Shown: piece after piece, positions 10,167 through 22,532 of the stretch
Layout: each line of letters starts with the position of its first letter
Numbering within the stretch: the first letter of the stretch is position 1
NCBI GenBank assembly: GCA_016808115.1
Contig: JAEQBH010000893.1
Location: 186,001 to 250,000 of the forward strand
Length of the DNA: 64,000 nucleotides
Direction of reading: 5' to 3'
Source: Tetrastigma voinierianum
Taxonomy: Eukaryota; Streptophyta; Magnoliopsida; Vitales; Vitaceae
The notes under the pieces: generated by a model
Databases searched by the model: none
What the model saw: the letters and a program-made list of their open reading frames with translations, nothing else
Told to the model about the DNA's origin: nothing
Program-made: the position numbers and the translations under genes

Positions 10167-11237
10167 CTTAAAATGTGGCGCACCGCGCCCTTTTATAACA
10201 ATTTAACTGTAGCTTTGATAAAACAAAATATACATTCCTTAATTTAAATAGGGCCCATAAATGTTCTTGAATAACGCATTTATACAAATTGGAATTCCAT
10301 GTCTTTTCAAATACAATTACAAAATATTTATGGAGTTCACCCTGGTTTTCCACAATATGTAAAATACATTTCCATGCTTTCAAAAAGATATAAAAAAAAA
10401 AAGTTGATCTTCTTATGAAGACTTTTACATCCTCGAGTTCAATACAAAATAATTACAAAATATCATGAATGAAATGATATGCATGAGACAGAACATTTAC
10501 TTATACTCCGCTTTGTTTGACGGTAACTCTGCGCCCCGACGATCTTTGATCCTGCCACTTTCTACTTGATACCTGCGCGATGATAAAAACAACGCGCTAA
10601 GAATTTTCATGCTTAGTGGTTCTATATAATACTCTCTTCCATTTCAATTTAAATCAACTCATGCATTTTTCTAAAACAATGCCCCTTTTAACTTTTCTGA
10701 ATGATTAATACAATACAATACATTTATTCATTTCATATACATTCATTTATAGTTTATTGATCATTCCAAATATGCACTTTCATATGCAATAAATCATTAT
10801 AACACAAATCATGCATTTCACAAATTTCTTTTCATTTTTCCCTTAAGAAAATTACCTATGCTTTCGATGCACATGATAACGAATCACCGGCATGGTCTTG
10901 CTAGGCTGCAAGCCGGTATAAAAAAAAATTATAACATAGTACGGTTCCGCTGGGCTGCTGACTAGTTATTAAAAATTATTTCGTGAACACTACCGATACT
11001 ATCCCACTAGGCTACGGATCGGAGTGACACATTATTACGTTCGGCACAATACAGCTCATTTGACCCTTATTAGTATATCAATCTATCCTTAACTCGAATT
11101 TTAACGGTTAACAATCTATTAAGGGCATTCAAATCATTCATAGCAAAATACAATATAGTATATACATCTTTATACAAATAATTCATTTTACAACACTCAT
11201 GCAATTTTTCATATGCAAATCATTTCACAATTATTTA

Positions 11238-14200
11238 TGTGACACCCCAAAGTATACCCTAGCAGTTTTCGGACTTGTTTAGGGTGTTTTGTAAGTGTAA
11301 TTTGACTGTTTCGTAAGTTAAATGCGAAACATGGAAATGAGAGACCCGTAAATTACAAGATTTAAGGACAATTTTGTAATTGGTCCAAAAAGGGGGTTTA
11401 AAAGTCATAGTTGACAAGATTTGAGGCCAAAGTAGAATATGACATAAATGGCTTTGCAAATAGAAAGAGAGAAAGGACTAAATTGCAAATAAAGAAAGTT
11501 AACCCAAAAATGGGTTTTATTTGGAGGGCCAAACATGGCCTTAACAAATCCATGTTTTAAAGACCAAAATTGGTCTCATTTGAGAGAGAACCCGTAGAGA
11601 AGAAAGAAGGGGAGAAGAAGAGGAAGAAGAAGAGAAGAAGAGAAGGAGAGGAGATCAAGCCAAGCAAGCCAAAGGTATGGAACTTTGGATTTTTGTATGG
11701 AAACTCATTTTGATTATGAATTCTATGAGATTTGGCATGGATCTTTGGATTGCTATGATATTATTCTCTCCCCAAACTCAGGGGTTTTGCTAGGGTTCCA
11801 TCTAACCCAAAATTATGGAAATTAAGGTGGGTAAATCCCATATGGCACAAGATGATTATAGAATTCTTAGATTTCTCGATTCAAGGTTAAATGACAAGTA
11901 ATCGAGTTGTGGTTTAGAATAAACCCTAACAAATCCTTGAGTTTGAATTATGTATGGGTTGTGACCCATATTAGAGCAGTTGGGGAAATTCATGGAAGAT
12001 TTGTGAGGAATGATAAGAATTGAAAGAGATTTGAGTAGAAAAGAGATGCCAAGAAACATATGAAATGATTCCTGATGTGTTTGAAGTATAGAATTGATCT
12101 ATGGATGAAATGACATGAAAATCGGGAGAAAATACCATTCTCGGGGCAACTGGCAGACTGTACCGTACAATCCTGAGCTTGTACCGGTATGCCAACTTCG
12201 GTTCCCGGGTCATTTTTAAGTTATTGCACCGGTACAACTTGAGCTTGTACCGGCACAACTTGTCTCCGTTTTCCTATTCTCGACCAGCTGTGATTTCGCC
12301 ATAACTTGCTCATTTCTTATCCGATTTGAGTGATTCAAGTGGCCACTTAAAATAGACTTCAAGGAGAAGAAAACAAATTTAATAAGTATCTCAAAATTCT
12401 GATTCTAGATAGCCCACAAATTCACTCCAAGTGGGGCCATGTGCAAGCCATTTCCTGCATCGCTTGATTTCATGTGAGTACCCCCGATCGATTCGAATGT
12501 AGCCGAGAGTTCCTGTCGACTGGGTGATTCCAGTTGGAATAGAACCCTTAGCACCTTAGATTTAAAGGAGTACAAAGATCCAGATCCAAATATCGATACA
12601 AGGCACTGGAAAATAAATAGTTCAAACTGTCCCTTGGTAAAATCGGTAAACCAACTAGTTGGCATGAAAATGTCATAACTTGAGTTTTGATGATCCGATT
12701 TGAAGGATTCCAATTTCTACGTAAAATAGATTCATAGAGGGACTAGAATACATGAATCATGTGTGAATATATAGGCATCATATCATACAAGTATCTGAAA
12801 TGCCATATGGAATAGGCATGAAACCCGAATATGATATGAAACATGAAAACGAACTGAAATCTGAACATGAACATGAAAAGAAAAATGTCATGAACACATA
12901 ATGTGATTAAGATAGGTTATAAGTTCTGAAATACATATGACAATATAACTACCTAGGACCGAAGAATGAATGAATGGACGCCCTCGCTGGTGCTTGCAAG
13001 ACTCCTCGTTGGTGCTACTCAAGACTCCGTCGCGCGGGTTAAATAATGCTTGATTGGTGCTCCCAAGACTCCCGGGCCGGGTGCTACCACTTCCGCTTCG
13101 CGCGGAGCAGCACGCCCCGATTGGTGTCCGCACTCGCCGTGCCACGGCACTCCTGTTCTCAGACATACCCTTCTGCACTTATTATAACGCCCTACTATTT
13201 CTTATGATTGGTCTAGTAGTCACCTGACATATGATAAAAACACTAAATAAAGAATAGAAAGGAAGATCTGAATGTACCCGATCGTCTGGTAGTACCTTCT
13301 GGCAAGTACTCCCTGCTCTCGATGAGCTCTCGTAGTACCCACGGGTGCCCCGTATCCGATACTTCCTCAGTACCTATGGGCAATCCCCACCAGATAAGTT
13401 ATGAAGTTCCACTCCGCACCCTCAGATCCGACAAGTTCCGCTCGAGTAAGTCCTATCTCCTGACAGTTCGTAGTACCACTGCACCATGTATATGATAAGT
13501 CCTCAGATCCGCCGCTCCCGCTCGATTAAGTCCTCGTCTCGACAGTTCTCGTAGTACTCCACTGCACTCATGTATTCGATAAGTCCCGTATCTCGGGAAT
13601 AAGTCCCTCAGAGTCTTACTCGGCATTCTCAGATTCCGATAAGTCCCCAGATCCTATCAAGTCTCGTCTCTCCGATCTAGTTCCTCGTAGCACTCCACCC
13701 GGTGCCCCCGAATCCCACAGTCTCCGTCCCGTATCTCGACAAGCCCCCGCAGTACCCACGGTACTCGTATTTGATTAGCTCTCAGCCCCGTATTTTACTA
13801 AGTTCGCACATTCCACGTACCTTGTATCGCAAATAAGTACAAGTTCTCGTAAGACTCCACGAAAGTACCTCGCATCCCAAGATAAGTATAAGTCCGCAGT
13901 ACCCCACGTGGTACTCTTATCAAGAAATAATAAAGCTCTAGGTACCCACAGTACCCTCGCATCCGTAAGATAGGTATAAGTCCGCAGTACCCACGGCACT
14001 CAGATCGTACAAGTTCTCGTAGTACCCACGAGTTCAGATCCCGCAAGATAAGTATAAGTCCGCAGGTACCCACGGTAATCTTGCATCGCAAATAAGTACA
14101 ATTTCAGAGGCACCTACGCAGTAGCTCCTGAATCGCAAAATAAGTATATGTATCCGTTATGATCTGCACTGCCTCTTCCGCACCAATGTCCATACCGATA

Positions 14201-15317
14201 TGTATCTCGCATACGCCTCGATCTAATCCTCGTATGTGATACCGATTATGATGAGTTCCGACTTATTGTACTTACGGGTACCTTCGCACAAGGATAAGAT
14301 CCGTAAGACAATTATAAATTCTGTAATACATGTATGAGATCTGAAATACATGTGCTCTCCAGAATACACGTATAAGATCCGAAATACAGGTATGTGCTTA
14401 GAAATATCGCATAGTTCGTGAAGACCAGATATACTCGTAAGTAAAAAGTAAGATACTAAGTACCGCAAGTTTTGTAGTACTTACAAGTACTTCCGTATAA
14501 GAATAAGTTCAAGAATACCAAGATACATGCCTCGTCATCCCCGTGATACCTACTTCCGCAATTCCTCCGAACAAGTGTAAAACTCCGTAGTATAAGTAGA
14601 AGTCCTGCATAAGATAAGTTCTGTAACTCCTACGGGAGTCCCGAATGAAGGTAAGTCTGTTATAAGTAGACATAAGAAAGTTCTCGCACTCTCACGGGAG
14701 TTCTAATGAATGTAAGTCTCGTTATAAGTAGAAGTCCCGCATAAGATAGTGTTTCAGAATCTCACTGAGTCCCGACCGAAAAATAAGTCTATTATAAGTA
14801 TAAGTCCTCAAGATAAGAATAAGCCCCGTAACTCCTTACTGAGTCCCGACAAACATAAGCCCGTTATGAGCTTAAGTACTTGTATAAGTCCATGTTAAGA
14901 ATGCATGAAATTTCGATATCCGTTATGGTTACACACTTATGTGAGGACTGTATATGCATGTGCATCTGCAGAGGTTATAAGAAATAATTTCCCACTAAGC
15001 TGCAGCTTAGCAACTGCTTTAATCCTTGTAGGTACAGAGAAGACGTCGAAGAAACATCCGCATACAAATTCGGGCCAACACACTTGTAAGGGTTCACGCA
15101 TGTAGGTTCTCGTGCTCATTTGTAATAAAGTTCAGTTTTGTATATGTAAATGGGACTCTCGGTAAATGTATATGAGATTTTGACTCAAGAGTAAGATGTA
15201 CACACCCACGTGTATAAGTTTGGTTTAAAAAAAAAAAAAATCAGGTCAAGAGTCCCGCACTGCTCGCGTCCCTGACTCGGTTCGATCCTCCACCTGGCCT
15301 ACCGATTCTGATACACA
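11238..15317 (+). mobile_element. element B 5' LTR
   Basis: Begins TGTGACACCCCAAAGTATACCC and ends near GATACACA. In order it contains a GA-rich tract (11585-11650), a moderately conserved 1.5-kb segment, a repeat block (13260-14880), a hairpin (14991-15010) and a poly(A)-rich run (15226-15240). It is collinear with 15618-19709. Short antisense ORFs in both LTRs (from 11459 and 15836) are shared only because the LTRs are homologous and show no protein signature. Confidence 0.85.
13260..14880 (+). repeat. degenerate internal LTR repeat: 'ataagtataagtccgtagtacccacgggtac' type
   Basis: Units of roughly 40-70 bases contain AAGTATAAGTCC and GTACCCACGGGTAC, the latter an inverted repeat (GTACCC/GGGTAC) with a two-base loop. 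Period and length vary, and many copies have small indels. The homologous block in the other LTR is at 17680-19260. Confidence 0.75.
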
Positions 15318-15320
15318 AAG

Positions 15321-15333
15321 TGGTACTTGAGCC
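15321..15333 (+). other. element B primer-binding site (degenerate)
   Basis: TGGTACTTGAGCC follows the LTR end by three bases and is followed by AGGTTTAGG. It matches TGGTATCAGAGCC, the Met-tRNA primer site usual in chromoviruses, except at three central bases. Confidence 0.75.
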
Positions 15334-15603
15334 AGGTTTAGGCTGCCGATAAGTCTCGTGACAAGGATGCACCACATAGTAATGTGTCGCCTAATACGGA
15401 TGCTAGTCCCGTATATCGACTAGAATGAATCAAGCATTCAATCCAGCCTCAAAGATTAAGACGTAAGATGTAGTTCCTCGATGGAGTTTTGATGGCTCAA
15501 GGAGAGTCACGCTCCAAATTTCCGTGAAAAAGATATGAAAAGAAAGGATCTGATATAAAGCAAGCACATGATAGAGTGTGAATTTTGAGGACGAAATTCT
15601 TAT

Positions 15604-15617
15604 AAGGGGGGGAGAAT
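15604..15617 (+). other. element B polypurine tract
   Basis: AAGGGGGGAGAAT lies immediately before the 3' LTR start. The preceding GAGGACGAAATTCTTATAAG is the usual Tekay/Del context. Such tracts prime plus-strand DNA synthesis. Confidence 0.85.
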
Positions 15618-18600
15618 TGTAACACCCCAAAGTATACCCTAGCAGTTTTCGGACTTGTTTAGGGTGTTTTGTAAGTGTAATTTGACTGTTTCGTAAGTTA
15701 AATGCGAAACATGGAAATGAGAGACCCGTAAATTACAAGATTTAAGGACAATTTTGTACTGGTCCAAAAGGGGTTTAAAAGTCATAGTTGACAAGATTTG
15801 GAGGCCAAAGTAGAATAGACATAGTCGGCTTTGCAAATAGAAAGCAGAAAGGACTACCTGGTAAATAAAGAAAGTTAACCCAAAAATGGTTTTTATTTAA
15901 GGGCCAAACACGGGCCTTAACAACCATGTTTTAAAGACCAAAATTGGTCTCATTTGAGTAGAGAACCCCGTAGGAGAAGAAAGAAGGGGAGAAGAAGAGG
16001 AAGAAGAAGAGAAGAAGAGAAGGAGAGGAGATCATTCAAGCAAGCCAAAGGTATGAACTTTGATTTTTGAAGTGGAAACTCATTTTGATTATGAATTTAA
16101 GAGATTTTGGCAAAGGATCTTTGGATTGCTATGGTTATTATCTTCCCCTAAACTTGGTTTTGCTAGGGTTCCATCTAACCCAAAAATTATGGAAATTAAG
16201 GTGGTAAAACCCATATGGTACTAAGATGATTATAGAATTCCTCTTTAGATTGGATTCAAGGTTAAATGACAAGTACTGGAGCTGAATGAATAAACCTTTT
16301 AAACAAATCCTTGAGTTTGAATTATGTATGGGTTGTAATCTAATATTAGAGTTGTACCGGGGAAATTCATGGAAGATTTAGAGAATGATAAGAATTGAAA
16401 GAGGATTTGAGTAGAAAAGAGATGTCAAGAGACATATGAAATGATTTAGATGTGTGTTTGAAGTATAGAATTGATCTATGGATGAATGCATGAAAATAGG
16501 AGAAAATACCCATTCTCGAAGTACTCAGAATTGCGACCTGGCATAACTTGAGCTTGTACCCAAGACAACTCGGTTCTGGTCATTTTGGTTGTTGTCTGGC
16601 ACAATCCCGAGCTTGTACCTAAGACAACTTGTTCCTCGTTTCTTCCCGTCTGACCCAAGCCGTATTTTGGTCATAACTTGCTCACTTATCCGGATGAGGA
16701 TTCAAGTGGCCACTTAAAATAGACTTCAAGGAGAAGAAAACAAATTAAATAAGTATCTCCAAATTCTGATTCTAGATAGCCCACAAATTCACTCCAAGTG
16801 GGGCCATGTGCAAGCCATTTCCTACATCAGTTTGATTATAGAGTATTCCCGATTGATTCGAACGTAAGTTGAGTTCCGGTGCTCAGAATTGGGTGATTCC
16901 AGTTGGAATAGAACCCTTAGCACCTTAGATTTAAAGGAGTATAAAGATCCAGAGCCAAATATCGATACAAGGCACTAGAAAATAAATAGTTCAAACTGTC
17001 CCTTGGTAAAATCGGTAAACCAACTAGTTGGCATGAAAATGCCATAACTTGAGTTTGGATGATCCGATTGGAAGGATTCCAATTTCTACGTAAAATAGAT
17101 TCATAGAGGGACTAGAATACATGAATCATGTGTGAATATATAGGCATCATATCGTACAAGTATCTGAAATTCCATATGGAATAGGCATGAAACCCAAATA
17201 TGATATGAAACATGAAAACGAACTGAAATCTGAACATGAACATGAAAAGAAAAATGTCATGAACACATAATGTGGATTAAGATAAAGTTATAAGTTCTGA
17301 ACACATATGACAATATGACAATATGACTACTTCCAGGACCGAAGAATGAATGAGCCGACGCCCCGTTGGTGCTTCGACACCTCTCGTTGGTGCTACTCTC
17401 ACTCCCGTCAAGCAAGTGGTTAGCCACGTTGATTGGTGCTCCCAAGACTCCCGCTGGTGCTATCGCACTTGTCACGTGATGCGACGCCCCGACAGTTCAA
17501 GACCCTGGTGCTACCTAAGACTTCCTCGCCGGGTGTTACGGCACCCGTTATGTATTGTACCTTCGGTACTTATTATACTCGCGTCCTACCATTTCTTATG
17601 ATTGGTCTAGGTACAAACTGACATATGGATAAAAACACTAAATAAAGAATAAGAGTAAAGATCTGGAATGTACCTATCGCTTCTCAGAGTACCAGCCTCG
17701 TCCTCATGAAGCTCTCAGAGTACCCACGGGTACTCCCCGTATCCGACAGCTCCAGAGTACCTATGGGTACTCCTCGCCTCAGATAAGTTATGAAGTACCT
17801 ACTCTGCACACCAGATCCCTAATAAGTTCCGCTACGAGTGCTCCCGTTCTCGATGGCTAGCATCTACTCGGTACTCATGTATGATAAGTCCCAGATCCGA
17901 ATAAGTTCCGCTTCGATTAAGTCCTGCCTCGATTGAGTTCTCGTATGCACCATTGAAAGTACCGCTGCATCCTCGACAAGTCCCAGATTCGGGTCAAGTC
18001 CCCGAGGCCTTTACCGTACTCCAGACCAGGTCCCGTATCCGGGAATAAGTCCCGTCTCTCGACCTAGTTCAGAGGTACTCCAACGGGTGCTCCGAATCCG
18101 AATGTCTCAGTCTCAGATTCAGATTAAGTTCGTAGCACCTAATGGTACCCAGAGGCTTTGATTAAGTCCCTGTCCGTACTTTACTAAGTCTCGCAGCACT
18201 CACGTACTCTCAGACAAGAAATAGCATGTTCGTAATATCTTACCAGAGTACTCCCGTATCCCGTGCAAGATAAGTATAAGTCCAGTACCTACGGTACTCT
18301 TGGTATCAAGAAGCCATACAAGTTCAGTACCCACGAGTACCTCGGGCATCCGTAAGATAGGTATAAGTCCTAGTACCTACTGCAATTTTGTATCGCAGAA
18401 TAAGTATTGTAGTCTCAAGACTCACGAAAATTTTTATCCGTAAGATAAGTATAAGTCCAATAGTACCTACGGGTACCTTGTATCGGCAACAAGCAATATT
18501 CGTGAGTACCCACGAGCACTCTGATCCCGTAAAATATATATACCGTTATGATCTGCATCTCCTCGGACTAATGTCCATACCGATATGTATCTCGCATAAT

Positions 18601-19709
18601 GCCTCGATCTAACTCAGAGTGTGATACGATTATGATTAGTTTCCCACTTATTGTACCCACGGGTACCTTCTCGCACAAGTATAAGATCCAGAAGATACTT
18701 ATAAATTTCAGAATACATGTATGAGATCCGAACACATGTAAGTTCAGAATACACAAAGATAATCCGAAATACCCTATGTGCTCTAAACAAAGATAGTCTC
18801 GTAGACCAGTGATATACTTCGTAGTGCAAGTAAGATACAAAGCGCCCAAAGATAAGTTTTGTAGTATAAGTTTGCAGTGAGAAGATACTGCTACTCGTGA
18901 TAAGTTTTGTAGTACTTACAGTACTTCCGTATAAGAATAAGTTCATAATACGCGACATCGTGCCCGTATCCTTGATACCCACGGGTACCCTCCTAACAAA
19001 GCGTAAAAACCCCGCAGTATAAGAGTAGAAGTCCCCGCATAAGATAAATTTCAGAATTCCTACGGAGTCCCGAATGAAGGCAAGTCTCTATAAGTAGACA
19101 CAAGATAAGCCTCAGAACTCCTGCTGGAGTCCCGAATGAATGTAAGTCTCACTATAAGTAGGTGTCCCCGATAAGATGTTCCCATCCGCTTTAGTCCCAA
19201 TCAAAAATGGTCTGGTTATATATAAGTCCTCTGATAAGAATTAGGGTCTCACTCCCTACTGAGAGTCCCCAATGAAACATAAGTCTATGAGAGCTGGAAA
19301 ACATATGGTCCACAGCAAGAATGCACAGTTTTATGATTCTGCTGAGTGTTATACACTATGACATCATATGGCACAAAAAGATTCCAGGTTAGAGGTTAAA
19401 TAGCTTCCACTGTTTTAAAGCTTTAAAGACAGCTAATCCTGTGAAAATGTAGAGAAGATGTCACAAACATCCCAAGATGCTGGCCGTCAACACTTAGGCA
19501 AACATCAATGGGACTGTGTTCATTTTGTAATGTTTAGTTTTGATATGTAATGGGACTGTAAATGTATATGGAGATTTTGATTCCTGTTATGAGATGTGGG
19601 CCATACCACGTGCAAGCTCGCTCAAAAGTGTCTGAGGTCAAGAGTCCTACATCTGTCACGTCCCTGACTGCTTCGATCCCTGGTCTAGTCACCCTTATTC
19701 TCTACGACA
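15618..19709 (+). mobile_element. element B 3' LTR
   Basis: Begins TGTAACACCCCAAAGTATACCC and ends near CTACGACA. It aligns along its whole length with 11238-15317. The first 450 bases are nearly identical, while the repeat block and later parts differ by many small indels and by clustered replacements of CGTAG-type strings with CAGAG or TCGCAG. Confidence 0.85.
17680..19260 (+). repeat. degenerate internal LTR repeat, 3' LTR copy
   Basis: Same repeat type as 13260-14880: AAGTATAAGTCC and GTACCCACGGGTAC-like units. Individual units differ from the 5' LTR copy more than the flanking unique LTR sequence does. Confidence 0.7.
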
Positions 19710-21499
19710 ATTGCTCAAACTAATTGAACGATCATTATAGTTTTGATGAAAATCATTTCCAATAACAATAATGATCTATAATATTCCAGCACTCCTGAGA
19801 TCAGTGAGAATTAAACTCCAAATGGAAACAAAAGAGATAGTCGGTTAAACAAACCAAAAACTTACTACTTTATCTCAATTTCTAACCCATTCTGCCTGCT
19901 TCTCTCTCACTAATCCTAATCACATCACAAATATAGTCAATATCAAAAGAATGGTCCAAGGAAAAAATTCAGCGAAAGTGGGTCGAGATTTTGTTATGGG
20001 TTTTGATATTCAATAGATTCTCGATTTGAGGTTTTTTGTGACACATGATTTATGAGCTTTAACATACAGCTCTCAAGAAATGATTTCGCAGAATGAGCTA
20101 TTAGGAATAATCATTCATTGATTATCAAACTGTTACGCATTTAATGCTTCAACCCAATGTATGTTCCAAACACTGATTACCCATCTGTTATTCTTGATTT
20201 CATATCTAATCCTGATAATGTCATGTCTTATTATCATTTGGAATTTATATTCCATGTTTCTTCCAATTTGAATATCCATCTGATGATTTATCAAAACCTG
20301 ATCTTATTTGTATTACTGATCCAGATTCATTTATCAGGTGCTATAAATGAATCATTTACATAGTCTCACTGACGGATTTAGCACTTCTGTGTTTACAAAT
20401 TGAAGGAGTTCTTCAAGTAAATTATTCAAGAGTTTGAGTTTGTCCACGTTAATTTTCAATCACATCACTGATGAGTGGAAAACTCCATCCATTGTTTAAA
20501 ATGAAGATAATCATATCTCAAAACAGAGTTATAATTCATCGCTCATTCAAAACTCCAACTTGGCTCTGATGATCGGAAATGATATTACATCTGTTCTGTC
20601 CTTCTTATTATTTCGTGATTCAGTTTCATGGTTCTTTGATCAATTAGGAATCACTAATTGGACTATTATAACTTAACTGGTACTGTTCAACATGTGGTCA
20701 AGTTTTTCACGAACTCCTTGAAACTTCATCATTTCTTTATACAAAAATCATCAACAACAACAATTCAAACCACAATACACCATGAAATCTACCCAATACA
20801 ACCCCAAAACAAACTACAACCTTTCAAAACACTTTTACATCACATTTGGGGTTTTATTAAACCCAAACACAAGTAGAAAGGGGGTTAGGGTTTGGTTTTT
20901 CATATTTTAAATCTTGATTCTCTTTCCTTTTTTCTTGAACAAAGATAAACTAAGAATGGAGAGAAACACACCAAAAATAACTTCTTCTCCAAGTCCTAGC
21001 TCCTTCTCCCCCTGCTTCTCTCAAAAACGTGAATGCCAAAATGGGCATTCCATAGACCACTTTGGTCTTTATTTTCATGTCATGTGTAATGCCATGTTTG
21101 GCTAGCACATTAATTGGCTTTTTCTCATTTTTCTCATTTTAAAGCCTCATTTCACTTTCATTTCATTTCATTTATACTTTGACACTTACATTACTCATTC
21201 ATAACCATTAGGTCCTCATTTAACATTTTTACCAAATTTATTTGGCTCCTGTAAACCATTAGGTCCTCATTTAACATTTTTACCAAATTTATTTGGCTCT
21301 TGTAAAATTTTTAGGTTTTTATCAATTTTCATTTTTAGCCATTTAAACGCCGAAAAAAAATATAATTTAATTTATTTTACACCTAATATGTTATAAAACT
21401 GTTAGGGTATTTTTAGGGCGTTATAAGCACACTGTATCGCATTAGAATCCAAAAGATGTTCGGTTGTACAAGTGCAGGAGGTGCCCTAGTGAAATGCAG

Positions 21500-21775
21500 A
21501 AACTACTTCACCAAAGACGGGATAGGGAAGCGAAGTCTAATGGCAAACTGCTCACGGGTGAAATAAGTAGCATTATCTGCCTCTCCTATGGTTGAGGCAG
21601 CTGCGCTGTCTGCCACCTCTAGTCGAATGTTGGTAGGAACCTGACTGAAAGATCTCAATTCCTCTACAAACATAGCACTGCTTACAGTGGGCTTTTCCCG
21701 GGGAGTCCCCCTCTTACGCCTAGCCTGACTAGTAGAAGTCTCTTCCTGACCTTTCTTTATTCTACAGGCAAACAA
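21500..21775 (-). pseudogene. antisense ORF of Tat element A, N-terminal block
   Basis: The minus-strand reading starts near 21775 (MFACRIKKG) with a basic Arg/Lys stretch, then a segment with EADNATYFTREQFA and LRFPIPSLVK. This is the signature I associate with the 'putative gypsy type transposon' domain of Tat antisense proteins. The frame is cut near 21437 by the element at 10057-21431 and resumes below 10056. The equivalent position in element C is about 51590-51270. A TATA-like box lies about 500 bases upstream (22284-22295). Confidence 0.7.
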
Positions 21776-22283
21776 ACAAAAAAAAGGGATCAGCTTTTAG
21801 GCCCATTAAGCAATAAAGGCGACAATACCCTTGAAAGAGAAAAGAAATCCCCCTCTGAAGGTTTGATAAACCACTAGTGACAAGACCTATGAACCCCGAA
21901 CTAGGAACCTTCACAGAACCTAATGGGAGTCTCCTAAACCTAGGAATCTCCTATAAACCACCTACAACATCATCACTAGGACCCCACCGATGAATGATGA
22001 TCGCACCCTCATAAAGAAATAAAAACTTCCTCACAAAAAAAAAAAAACTACTCAACAGGCATAGCCGCCAAAAAGAAAAAAATAAAATAAAAATAACACA
22101 ACACAGAGAAGGTAATACAAATGAGATCTGAGTTGTAGTAGACTCACCGAAAAGTTGAAAGTTGTCAAGGGATCTCCGATGATTTCTTTTAGAGAAAAGT
22201 TTGTAGAAGCATAGGGGAAAGAAAATAGCAATAGGCGAAGAGCTTTGTACAATCGTAAAAGGAACAACACTCGGAGCCCAACC

Positions 22284-22295
22284 CCTATGTATAGG
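22284..22295 (-). promoter_or_regulatory. candidate antisense TATA box, element A
   Basis: CCTATACATAGG on the minus strand lies upstream of the antisense ORF start. Element C has CCTATATAGG at 51971-51980 in the same place, and both are followed on the plus strand by GCATTAAATGTG. This suggests a conserved promoter for the antisense ORF, but no transcript evidence is available. Confidence 0.4.
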
Positions 22296-22514
22296 AGCAA
22301 AACAGCAACAGGCGCATTAAATGTGTCGTTAGAACATCATGCACAGCAGAAATGTTAGGGAACGTGCTCTTCCCACTCGCTATGTATCCAAACGCACTCC
22401 ACCTTCCGAGGCATTCAATGTACGCATCAATTCTCCCAATCCTTTCAACTTTTCGCACCCAAGTTTTAAAAGAATAGTATTTTCCCCCGCCTAACAAAGC
22501 ACAAAATTTCAGCC

Positions 22515-22529
22515 GAGGAAAAAGGGGGG
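22515..22529 (+). other. element A polypurine tract
   Basis: GAGGAAAAAGGGGGG, followed by CAT and the LTR start TGTGAGTA. Element C has GAGAAAAAAGGGGGG and CAT before TGTGAGTG at 53204. Confidence 0.85.
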
Positions 22530-22532
22530 CAT

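Larger units (their letters stand above)
11238..19709 (+). mobile_element. element B: non-autonomous chromovirus derivative, giant LTRs and tiny internal region
   Basis: Two homologous LTRs of about 4.08 and 4.09 kb enclose an internal region of only about 300 bases. The internal region holds a primer-binding site at its left end and a purine-rich tract at its right end, and has no gag or pol. LTR starts are TGTGACACCCC and TGTAACACCCC, and ends are near ATACACA and CTACGACA. The tract AAGGGGGGAGAATTGTAACACCCC-like junction is typical of Tekay/Del chromoviruses. The flanks ATTTA and ATTGC do not give a clear target duplication, so the insertion may be old. It lies within the LTR of the minus element 10057-21431. 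Confidence 0.85.
10057..21431 (-). mobile_element. minus-oriented Tekay-like LTR with primer-binding site, itself interrupted by element B
   Basis: CTGTA occurs at 10052-10056 and again at 21432-21436, bracketing this insertion in the antisense ORF of element A. On the minus strand it begins TGTGCTTATAACGCCCTAAAAATACCCTAACAG-like, which resembles the LTR start of element B (TGTAACACCCCAAAGTATACCC). It ends about 100 bases after a clean TGGTATCAGAGC (10155-10166), without a second LTR. Without element B it is about 2.9 kb. It could be a truncated or abortive insertion. The final bases (GACAC) do not give a perfect CA end. Confidence 0.65.

Noticed and set aside
11259..11459. Similar 66-residue antisense ORFs at 11259-11459 and 15639-15836
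   Set aside because: They are alike only because they lie in the two LTR copies of element B; no protein signature.
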